26,359 nucleotides of DNA from an uncultured Veillonella sp. (lineage in GTDB: Bacteria > Bacillota > Negativicutes > Veillonellales > Veillonellaceae), in NCBI RefSeq assembly GCF_900545205.1, contig NZ_UQYC01000018.1:1-26359 (forward strand), written 5' to 3'. Shown here one piece after another: positions 1-5,343 of the stretch. The position numbers and the translations under genes are program-made. The number at the start of each line of letters is the position of its first letter. Position 1 is the first letter of the stretch. The notes beneath the pieces are model-generated. The model saw nothing but the letters and a program-made list of their open reading frames with translations. It had not been told where the DNA came from and searched no databases.

Positions 1-540
1 AAAGAGTTCTTCTTTTGCTTTAGCTTTTGTTTTCGCCCAAAATTCAGTAGAAGGATTAACTGTTGTATCATAGTAATCTGCTACAGCAATGATTCGAGCT
101 CCTAATGGAATATTAGCACCTCGTAAATGTTTTGGATAACCAGAGCCATCCCATTTTTCATGGTGGTAACGAATATAAGGCAAGATTTGTTGGCAGCAAG
201 GGTAGTTTTCGATCATATTCGCACCACTTGCAGCATGTTGCTTATACTTGGACATTTCTTGTTTATTAAGATATGGAGATTTTTGGATTAATGCATTAGG
301 TACCATTAATAATCCTACGTCATGAAGTAATGCTGCATGGCGAATTTGTTCAATTTCATTTAATGGTAAACCCATTTTAGCAGCAATACTAACTGCATAG
401 TTTGAAACTTGGATAGAATGAGTGTACAGATGATAGCTTTTCATTTGTATCATCTGCAAAAGCTGAGCGCTAATGGCTTCTAAACTGTCCTTCTCCAGTT
501 CGTACAACCCAGATGGTTGCATTAATGATAACATAAACAT
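1..540 (-). CDS. HD-GYP domain protein (partial, runs off left edge)
   Basis: The reverse strand is open from an ATG at 540 to the window edge, giving 180 residues with no stop. An in-frame TAG lies just upstream and AAAGGGG sits six bases before the ATG, so the start is well supported. The HD motif is at residues 73-74 (LLHDVG) and the GYP signature at 126-136 (HHEKWDGSGYP), followed by ARIIAVADYYD. HD-GYP domains usually hydrolyse cyclic di-GMP or related nucleotides using a metal centre built from these histidines and aspartates. The lysine normally found in the HDxGK motif is leucine here (HDVGLLMVP). No N-terminal sensor domain precedes the HD-GYP core; only about 35 residues come before it. 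The C-terminal end is not in the window. The substrate is unknown. Confidence 0.85.
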   Translation of the reverse strand, partial: MFMLSLMQPSGLYELEKDSLEAISAQLLQMIQMKSYHLYTHSIQVSNYAVSIAAKMGLPLNEIEQIRHAALLHDVGLLMVPNALIQKSPYLNKQEMSKYKQHAASGANMIENYPCCQQILPYIRYHHEKWDGSGYPKHLRGANIPLGARIIAVADYYDTTVNPSTEFWAKTKAKAKEELF

Positions 541-640
541 AATAAACCCCTTTAACTAACATGTAGAACATATGGTACAACCCCTCGTACTTATGTTCAT
601 ATCGTACAACTTTAGGCCGTTCTTATTTAATAGTATACAA

Positions 641-669
641 ATTATACACCATAAATAATATTTTGTGTA
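641..669 (-). promoter_or_regulatory. Possible promoter for the HD-GYP gene
   Basis: Read on the minus strand, TACACA (664-669) and TATAAT (641-646) are separated by 17 bases. The -10 is perfect and the -35 matches 4 of 6. The predicted start near 634 leaves a leader of about 94 bases before the ATG at 540. The region is AT-rich, so a chance match is possible. Confidence 0.4.
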
Positions 670-724
670 TGATACGTATGTTCTATTATACATGTTGTAT
701 TCATATTTGGCATACTAAAAATAA

Positions 725-756
725 TTGACATTTTAAGAATGTACTAAATATAGTAC
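725..756 (+). promoter_or_regulatory. Possible promoter with palindrome over its -10
   Basis: TTGACA is exact (725-730) and TATAGT (749-754) matches 5 of 6 of the -10 consensus with an 18-base spacer. The inverted repeat GTACTA/TAGTAC (741-756) covers the -10, the arrangement expected for a repressor site. There is no gene immediately downstream, so a transcript would run through the palindrome at 858 toward the structured RNA. Confidence 0.35.
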
Positions 757-954
757 CTAGAAAAACTAATTTTATAAATATTAAAATAATATGAAGAATA
801 TTTTAGGTTTTCTATGACAATTTTCTATACATACCAAAAAAGGGGTTGCAAAATTTATTCTCATTTCAATGAGAACTGAACGATGCTATGTTCGGAAATA
901 TAATTTAATCGTTAGGCCTTATTTATTTTAAGAATGTATATATAATTATAAATC

Positions 955-983
955 TAGACATGTATAGTGTTATTCTTTATAAT
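955..983 (+). promoter_or_regulatory. Promoter of the structured RNA
   Basis: TAGACA (955-960) and a perfect TATAAT (978-983) are separated by exactly 17 bases, predicting transcription from about 990. This lies just before the first helix of the folded RNA, so promoter and RNA 5' end agree. Confidence 0.75.
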
Positions 984-989
984 ACGTCT

Positions 990-1221
990 ATACGGGTCTG
1001 TGGTTGAAAGTCGATGCCAGTCGCAGGCGAAACGATCCACATAAGCAACCCAAGGGGTTGTGAGCATGGTGCGGCTTAGGTGTAAGTCCTGCCGGTAAAA
1101 CCGAGAGGGGTAGTAGTGGGGAGTCTCGGACTTATGAGCGAACCCTCCAGCAGGCGAGTGTGGGGGCAAAGACCAGGTCAGCCGTATGCGGGCACATGAG
1201 GCTTTTCTCATGTGCTTTTTT
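990..1221 (+). ncRNA. Structured noncoding RNA, about 230 nt (raiA-type candidate)
   Basis: This GC-rich island in AT-rich DNA has its own promoter and ends in an intrinsic terminator. By eye the fold includes: GTGG 1000-1003 with CCAC 1037-1040; hairpin CAACCC/GGGTTG 1046-1060; a long-range helix TGCGGCT 1070-1076 with AGCCGTA 1180-1186, extended by GCAT 1064-1067 facing ATGC 1186-1189; TAAGTCC 1083-1089 with GGACTTA 1128-1134; CCTCC/GGGGG 1144-1166; and a possible pseudoknot CCTGC 1088-1092 with GCAGG 1150-1154. It lacks the hallmark cores of tmRNA, RNase P RNA and SRP RNA. Size, complexity, independent promoter and terminator, and its place about 3.4 kb before hpf (raiA) fit the raiA-type RNA of Firmicutes, but I cannot recall that consensus well enough to confirm. 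The alternative is a HEARO/IscB omega-like scaffold, though there is no IscB gene and the mapped promoter leaves no room for a 5' guide. That it is a structured RNA is near certain; the family is open. Confidence 0.8.
1192..1221 (+). terminator. Intrinsic terminator of the structured RNA
   Basis: GCACATGAG (1192-1200) pairs perfectly with CTCATGTGC (1207-1215) across a six-base loop and is followed by six T residues. It sets the 3' end of the RNA near 1221. Confidence 0.92.
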
Positions 1222-1375
1222 CTTTTTATACATCTGTATATTTAAAAATGGTGAAAATACCGATTCTTATGGGAAAGTTTTTATACATTATTGTTATAAA
1301 TATACAATCAGTGTATAAAAATAAAATATAAATATAGTGATTAATTGATATTTAGGATGATTCTATACAAAATTA

Positions 1376-1403
1376 TTGACATAATTATACTAAGTGGTAT
1401 ACT
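1376..1403 (+). promoter_or_regulatory. Promoter of the amino-acid ABC transporter operon
   Basis: TTGACA (1376-1381) is exact and TATACT (1398-1403) matches 5 of 6 of the -10, with a 16-base spacer. The predicted start is near 1410, giving a leader of about 36 bases, too short for a riboswitch or T-box. Confidence 0.7.
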
Positions 1404-1445
1404 AGTGGAATAAAAATAGTTAGTTTAGTAAATGAGGATGATTCG

Positions 1446-2252
1446 ATGTTAAATAGCAAGTTAAAAAAATTAATCATTGGTGGTTGTATGTTAGTAATGG
1501 CCGGTACTGTAATTGGCGGTTGTGGATCTTCTACACAAACAACTTCTAATAAACTCATTGTTGGTACTAATGCCACATTTGTACCATTTGAATTTAAAGA
1601 TGAAAAAACTCAAGACTACACAGGCTTTGATATTGATTTAATTCGTGCCATTGGTAAACGTATCAATAAAGATGTAGAGCTTAAGAATGTTGCTTTTGAT
1701 GCTTTGATTCCAGCTTTAAATACACATGATATTGATGTAGCTGCATCTGGTATGACGATTACCAAAGCTAGAAGTGAAAAGGTATTATTCTCTTCTCCAT
1801 ATTATGAAAATGCCCTTGCTGTAGTATATAAAGATGGCGCAAATATCACATCTCTTGACGATCTTAAAGGCAAGAAAATTGCTGCTCAACTAGGTACTAC
1901 TGGTGCAGATTTAGCCCATAAAATCGAAGGTACTACTGTAAAAGAGTTTGACCATAGTAATGAAGCTTTGTTAGAATTACAAAATGGTGGTGCTGATGCA
2001 ACTGTTATTGATTTGCCAGTGGCTCAATATTACAGTACTAAACATCCAGATCAACATATTAAATTTATGGCATATCCAAATACAAAAGAATATTTGGGCT
2101 TAGCAATTAATAAAGATAATAAAGATTTACAAGAACAAATCAATAAAGCAATTGCAGATATGAAGGCTGATGGTGAATTTAATACATTATATAAAAAATG
2201 GTTTAATGTAGATGCACCTGCTGATATGCCAGTAGTGGTAGAATTTAAATAA
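1446..2252 (+). CDS. Polar amino-acid ABC transporter, substrate-binding lipoprotein
   Basis: 268 residues. It begins with a basic, hydrophobic signal peptide ending in the lipobox-like IGGC (residues 23-26), so Cys26 is the likely lipidation site after signal peptidase II cleavage. The rest is a family 3 periplasmic binding protein (GlnH/HisJ/ArtJ type): the FVPFEF, GFDIDL and LGTTGADLA segments are typical of that fold. It should bind a polar amino acid outside the inner membrane and hand it to the permease encoded next. GAGGATG lies about six bases before the ATG. It is first of three genes, 11 bases ahead of the permease. The exact ligand (glutamine, arginine, cystine or other) cannot be read from the sequence. 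Confidence 0.9.
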   Translation: MLNSKLKKLIIGGCMLVMAGTVIGGCGSSTQTTSNKLIVGTNATFVPFEFKDEKTQDYTGFDIDLIRAIGKRINKDVELKNVAFDALIPALNTHDIDVAASGMTITKARSEKVLFSSPYYENALAVVYKDGANITSLDDLKGKKIAAQLGTTGADLAHKIEGTTVKEFDHSNEALLELQNGGADATVIDLPVAQYYSTKHPDQHIKFMAYPNTKEYLGLAINKDNKDLQEQINKAIADMKADGEFNTLYKKWFNVDAPADMPVVVEFK

Positions 2253-2263
2253 TAGGAGAGATC

Positions 2264-2920
2264 ATGAGTTTTAATTGGGGGTTAATTGCGGATAATTTAC
2301 CGCTCTTATTACAAGGTGCACTTGTAACCGTAGAAATTACAGCTATGTCTGTTGGCTGTGGTTTCTTTATCGGTTTATTAGTAGCCTTAGCAAATTTATC
2401 TAAATTTACTGTAGTTAGATTATTAGCAAAATGTTATGTAGATATCATTCGTGGTACACCGTTATTGGTACAAATCTTCTTGATTTATTTTGCTTTGCCA
2501 ATGATTACAGGACAACGTATTGATCCATTTATTGCAGCTGTTACCGCATGTAGTATTAACTCTGGTGCATATGTGTCTGAGATCTTCCGTGCTGGTATCC
2601 AGTCTATCGATAAAGGTCAAATGGAAGCAGGTCGATCTCTTGGTTTAACTTGGGGTCAAACTATGCGTTATATCATCATGCCTCAAGCTTTCAAAGCAAT
2701 TATCCCACCATTGGGTAATGAATTTATTGCTATGTTGAAAGACTCCTCATTGGTTTCTGTAATTGGTTTCGAAGAATTGACACGTCGTGGTCAATTAATC
2801 ATTGCTAAAACGTATGCATCCTTTGAAATCTGGGGTACAGTTGCTGTTATTTACCTTATTATGACAGTAACAATTTCACAATTAGTTGGTTACCTTGAAA
2901 GGAAATATAGCATTAAATGA
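2264..2920 (+). CDS. Amino-acid ABC transporter permease (HisM/GlnP type)
   Basis: 218 residues with about five hydrophobic membrane segments, the usual size for this family. The EAA loop that docks onto the ATPase is clear (EAGRSLGLTWGQTMRYIIMP, ending near residue 160), as is the IRGTPLLVQ motif near residue 62, a hallmark of polar amino-acid permeases. It probably forms a homodimer, since only one permease gene is present. Its stop overlaps the start of the ATPase gene by four bases (ATGA), indicating translational coupling. It forms the membrane channel for the substrate delivered by the lipoprotein encoded upstream. Confidence 0.93.
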   Translation: MSFNWGLIADNLPLLLQGALVTVEITAMSVGCGFFIGLLVALANLSKFTVVRLLAKCYVDIIRGTPLLVQIFLIYFALPMITGQRIDPFIAAVTACSINSGAYVSEIFRAGIQSIDKGQMEAGRSLGLTWGQTMRYIIMPQAFKAIIPPLGNEFIAMLKDSSLVSVIGFEELTRRGQLIIAKTYASFEIWGTVAVIYLIMTVTISQLVGYLERKYSIK

Positions 2921-3636
2921 TTAAATTAGAAAATGTACATAAATCCTTTGGTAAAAATGAAGTATTAAAGGGCATTGATTTACATATAGAAAAAGGTCAA
3001 GTTGTCGTTATAATTGGTCCATCTGGTTCTGGTAAAAGTACAGTATTGCGTACTATGAACTACTTAGAAGAGCCTACATCTGGTAAGGTAATTGTAGATG
3101 GTATGGATCTTTCTGATAAGTCTAAACTCAATGAAGTTCGTGCTGAAGTAGGGATGGTATTCCAAAACTTTAATCTTTTCCCACATATGACTGTAATGGA
3201 AAATTTAACATTAGCTCAAACTAAGGTTCGTAAAACTTCTAGTGATGAAGCTAAGAAAATCGGACAAGCTTTACTTGATCGCGTTGGGTTAGGAGATAAA
3301 GCTAATGCATATCCTGATTCCTTATCTGGTGGTCAAAAGCAACGTGTTGCTATTGCCCGTGCCCTAGCGATGAAACCAAAAGTTATGCTATTTGATGAAC
3401 CTACATCTGCACTCGATCCAGAAATGGTTCGTGAGGTTCTAGATGTAATGAAGTCTCTCGCAGAAGAAGGGATGACGATGGTTATTGTTACTCATGAAAT
3501 GGGCTTTGCTAAAGAAGTAGCTGACCGCGTATTATTCGTTGATGGTGGATTAATCTTAGAAGATGATACTCCTGAAAAGGTATTTGATGCTCCAACAAAT
3601 GAGCGAACAAAATTGTTCTTGTCGAAAATTTTATAA
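2917..3636 (+). CDS. Amino-acid ABC transporter ATP-binding protein (GlnQ type)
   Basis: 239 residues, full length for GlnQ/HisP-type ATPases. Walker A is GPSGSGKST (34-42), the Q-loop glutamine is at 83, the signature LSGGQ is at 136-140, Walker B VMLFDEP at 156-162 and the H-loop histidine at 193. It powers the transporter by ATP hydrolysis at the cytoplasmic face of the inner membrane. It overlaps the permease gene by four bases and is the last gene of the operon; a terminator follows 16 bases after its stop. Confidence 0.94.
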   Translation: MIKLENVHKSFGKNEVLKGIDLHIEKGQVVVIIGPSGSGKSTVLRTMNYLEEPTSGKVIVDGMDLSDKSKLNEVRAEVGMVFQNFNLFPHMTVMENLTLAQTKVRKTSSDEAKKIGQALLDRVGLGDKANAYPDSLSGGQKQRVAIARALAMKPKVMLFDEPTSALDPEMVREVLDVMKSLAEEGMTMVIVTHEMGFAKEVADRVLFVDGGLILEDDTPEKVFDAPTNERTKLFLSKIL

Positions 3637-3652
3637 TAATATTTTCTAACAT

Positions 3653-3697
3653 AAAAGGAAGTAAGTTCTGAAATTCAGAGTTTGCTTCCTTTTTTTT
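3653..3697 (+). terminator. Intrinsic terminator of the ABC transporter operon
   Basis: AAAAGGAAG (3653-3661) pairs with CTTCCTTTT (3685-3693) around a region that can fold further (CTGA/TCAG), followed by an unbroken run of T to 3697. The A-rich 5' arm could make it work on both strands. Confidence 0.85.
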
Positions 3698-4076
3698 GTA
3701 TTTTTAAAGATAACCAAATTTGTAGATATTAAATTTCTTAATATATGAATCGATTTATATCTATTAATATATTTGATGACTTATTTTATCCGTATCTGTT
3801 CAACCCTTGTAAATAAGCGCTTTTAGGCTTTTCTTAATCTATAAAATACGATTATCGCCATAAATATTTGTGATATATAAATATTTTATACATATATATT
3901 TTGGAGTAATAATTTTTAATTCATATAATTTTATGATTATAAAATTATGTAATAATTTAATGTGCTGTTCGGAAATATTTATAATATAGATAAATAAAGG
4001 TTTTAAAGTAGTTTTTAGGGGATGAATTATCAATAAGATATATTTGTATATTCATTAAAAGCGTTAATATTATTGT
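3698..4076. other. AT-rich intergenic region upstream of cspA, no protein gene
   Basis: No credible gene is visible. The region holds a perfect 10-bp inverted repeat, ATAATTTTAT/ATAAAATTAT (3925-3948, loop GATT), which could form a weak hairpin, and the motif TGTTCGGAAATAT (3966-3978), an exact copy of one upstream of the structured RNA. A TATAAT (3980-3985) follows that motif without a good -35. If it is used, cspA would carry a leader of about 170 bases. Confidence 0.45.
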
Positions 4077-4105
4077 TTGATATTTTATACATGCTGTGTT
4101 ATGAT
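4077..4105 (+). promoter_or_regulatory. Promoter of the cold-shock gene
   Basis: TTGATA (4077-4082) and TATGAT (4100-4105) each match 5 of 6 consensus positions, with a 17-base spacer. The predicted start near 4112 gives a leader of about 49 bases ending in a strong AGGAGG (4147-4152). Confidence 0.7.
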
Positions 4106-4160
4106 ACAGATATAGAGCAAGACAGTAAGACAAAAAATATATTTTTAGGAGGAAATTACC

Positions 4161-4358
4161 ATGTTAGGTAAAGTAAAATGGTTTAGCGCAGAAAAAGGTT
4201 ATGGTTTTATTGAACGTGAAGACGGTAGCGATGTATTCGTACATTACTCTGCGATCCAAGACGAAGGCTTCAAATCTTTGACAGAAGGTCAAAATGTAGA
4301 GTTTGATATCGTTGATGGTAACCGTGGCCCTCAAGCTGCTAACGTTGTAAAAGCGTAA
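4161..4358 (+). CDS. Cold-shock protein, CspA family
   Basis: 65 residues, the normal size for a single cold-shock domain. The two RNA-binding motifs are intact: RNP1 KGYGFIE (residues 12-18) and RNP2 DVFVHYS (24-30), with the usual KWF start at 6-8. Such proteins bind single-stranded RNA or DNA and act as RNA chaperones or antiterminators. The gene stands alone, with its own promoter, an AGGAGG eight bases before the ATG and a terminator directly after it. Whether it is cold-induced cannot be told from the sequence. Confidence 0.95.
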   Translation: MLGKVKWFSAEKGYGFIEREDGSDVFVHYSAIQDEGFKSLTEGQNVEFDIVDGNRGPQAANVVKA

Positions 4359-4395
4359 TAACATACCAAAAAATACATAAAAGCAACATATAAAG

Positions 4396-4427
4396 AAACT
4401 CCGATATCGCATGATATTGGAGTTTTT
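4396..4427 (+). terminator. Intrinsic terminator of the cold-shock gene
   Basis: AAACTCCGATATC (4396-4408) pairs with GATATTGGAGTTT (4413-4425) over 13 bp with one G-T pair and a GCAT loop. The T run ends at 4427. Confidence 0.92.
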
Positions 4428-4529
4428 CGATTGTTACTGGAAATAATATTTATAATTCTGCAAAAAATATAAAAATTCTTTTGAAAAAAAGAGGAGTTTT
4501 ATACCTTGATGTAGAAATACTAAATATAA

Positions 4530-4572
4530 CACGAGAGATAAGTAAAAAATTACTACACACTCGTATCTCGTG
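4530..4572 (+). promoter_or_regulatory. Stem-loop in the hpf leader
   Basis: CACGAGA (4530-4536) pairs perfectly with TCTCGTG (4566-4572), and inside it AGTAA (4541-4545) pairs with TTACT (4550-4554). There is no T run, so it is not a terminator. It ends 12 bases before the AAAGGG ribosome binding site (4585-4590) of hpf, where it could affect translation or mRNA stability. Upstream lies GAGGAG (4491-4496) followed by ATG TAG (4509-4514), a start-stop pair that may be chance. Confidence 0.5.
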
Positions 4573-4599
4573 GATGATTTTTAGAAAGGGTGTTGACTT

Positions 4600-5127
4600 A
4601 TGAAAGTAGCAATCAGAGGTAAAAACATTGAAGTGACAGATGCTCTAAGAGCATACATCGAAAAAAGATTGAGCAAATTAACTCGTTACTTCGATGATGA
4701 GTTAGATGCACAAGCGGTTTTATCCGTTGTTAAAGATAAATCTACTGTTGAACTTACATGCTTCGTTGATAAGATCGTTCTTCGCGGTGTAGAAACAAAC
4801 GATGATATGTATGCAGCTATTGATTTAGTAATAGACAAGATCGTACGTCAAATCCATAAACATAAAACTCGTTTAGCAAAACGCTTCAAAAAACAAGAAG
4901 CTTTCCATCCTGAAGCTTTAGCAGCTCCTGTAGAAGAGGAAACTATCGAAGTTGTAAAACGGAAACACTTTGCAGTACGTCCTATGGATGTAGAAGAAGC
5001 TATCTTACAAATGAATCTTATTGGCCATGACTTCTTTATGTTCTTCAATGCTGAAACAGAAGCAATGAACGTAGTATATCGTAGACATGATGGATTCTAT
5101 GGTTTGATTGAGCCAGAATTACAATAA
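4600..5127 (+). CDS. hpf: Ribosome hibernation promoting factor, long form
   Basis: 175 residues, the length of the Firmicutes long HPF (YvyD/RaiA type). The N-terminal domain (about 1-100, beginning VAIRGKNIEVTDALRAYIEKR) binds the decoding region of the 30S subunit. A charged linker leads to the C-terminal dimerization domain (about 118-175, with VRPMDVEEAILQMNLIGHDFFMF) that pairs two ribosomes into inactive 100S particles. It lies before secA and prfB, an order conserved in many Firmicutes. The start is set by AAAGGG nine bases upstream. Its leader carries a stem-loop that may control expression, and terminators separate it from secA. Confidence 0.95.
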   Translation: MKVAIRGKNIEVTDALRAYIEKRLSKLTRYFDDELDAQAVLSVVKDKSTVELTCFVDKIVLRGVETNDDMYAAIDLVIDKIVRQIHKHKTRLAKRFKKQEAFHPEALAAPVEEETIEVVKRKHFAVRPMDVEEAILQMNLIGHDFFMFFNAETEAMNVVYRRHDGFYGLIEPELQ

Positions 5128-5135
5128 CCTATAAT

Positions 5136-5184
5136 ATCGGCTGACAATAATCCTAACTCCTTTCTACTTTTTAAATCAGCCGAT
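5136..5184 (+). repeat. Stem-loop after hpf with a long loop
   Basis: ATCGGCTGA (5136-5144) and TCAGCCGAT (5176-5184) are perfect 9-bp arms around a 31-base pyrimidine-rich loop. No T run follows. It may stabilise the hpf mRNA 3' end or help the terminator just downstream. Confidence 0.5.
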
Positions 5185-5193
5185 TATTATATC

Positions 5194-5229
5194 AAGGTGG
5201 ATGACCATTTTGAGTCATCCACCTTTTTT
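5194..5229 (+). terminator. Intrinsic terminator of hpf
   Basis: AAGGTGGATGAC (5194-5205) pairs perfectly with GTCATCCACCTT (5214-5225) over 12 bp with an eight-base loop, running into a T tract that ends at 5229. Confidence 0.93.
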
Positions 5230-5252
5230 ATAAAATGCTATAAATAATCGTG

Positions 5253-5288
5253 AAATGCCTTGAATTCTTTGACTATTCAAGGCATTTT
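5253..5288. repeat. 13-bp inverted repeat containing the secA -35 element
   Basis: AAATGCCTTGAAT (5253-5265) and ATTCAAGGCATTT (5275-5287) are perfect inverted arms around a nine-base loop. The T run is only four bases, so it would be a weak terminator. The loop contains TTGACT (5269-5274), the predicted secA -35. The repeat may therefore be an operator, a second hpf terminator, or both. Confidence 0.65.
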
Positions 5289-5297
5289 CGTTATAAT
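5269..5297 (+). promoter_or_regulatory. Promoter of secA
   Basis: TTGACT (5269-5274, 5 of 6) and a perfect TATAAT (5292-5297) are 17 bases apart. The predicted start near 5304 gives a leader of about 40 bases. The -35 lies in the loop of an inverted repeat whose right arm fills most of the spacer. Confidence 0.78.
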
Positions 5298-5343
5298 AAA
5301 TTAGATAAAATAATGTAAGATGTCCTATAGAGGAGTGATTTGT

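Larger units (their letters stand above)
541..954. other. AT-rich intergenic region with operator-like palindromes, no protein gene
   Basis: I see no credible coding region on either strand here. It contains: a sigma70-like pair TTGACA (725-730) and TATAGT (749-754) with an 18-base spacer; a perfect palindrome GTACTA-AATA-TAGTAC (741-756) lying over that -10; a perfect palindrome TTCTCATT-TC-AATGAGAA (858-875); and the motif TGTTCGGAAATAT (889-901), which recurs upstream of cspA. These look like regulatory DNA for the structured RNA downstream or for the divergent HD-GYP gene. The binding factors are unknown. Confidence 0.5.

Noticed and set aside
869..931. 20-codon frame starting ATG AGA ACT
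   Set aside because: The only purine-rich site (AAGGGG near 839-844) is about 25 bases away, too far to act as a ribosome binding site, and the start lies inside a palindrome.
1180..1191. AGCCGTATGCGG resembles the start of group II intron domain V
   Set aside because: The matching 3' half of domain V is absent, no reverse transcriptase is present, and these bases are explained by pairing with 1064-1076.
954..1211. 85-residue open frame on the minus strand over the structured RNA
   Set aside because: It has no ribosome binding site, its composition reflects the GC-rich RNA gene on the other strand, and the promoter, helices and terminator on the plus strand explain the region better.
1404..1445. 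Riboswitch or T-box in the leader of the amino-acid transporter
   Set aside because: The leader from the predicted start to the ATG is only about 36 bases, and no stem-loop or T-box sequence is visible.
4492..4518. Sigma-H-like promoter (AGGAGTT and GAAAT) before hpf
   Set aside because: The spacer is 15 bases, longer than the usual 11-13, and the -10 match is poor; the AGGAG is as easily a ribosome-binding-like sequence.
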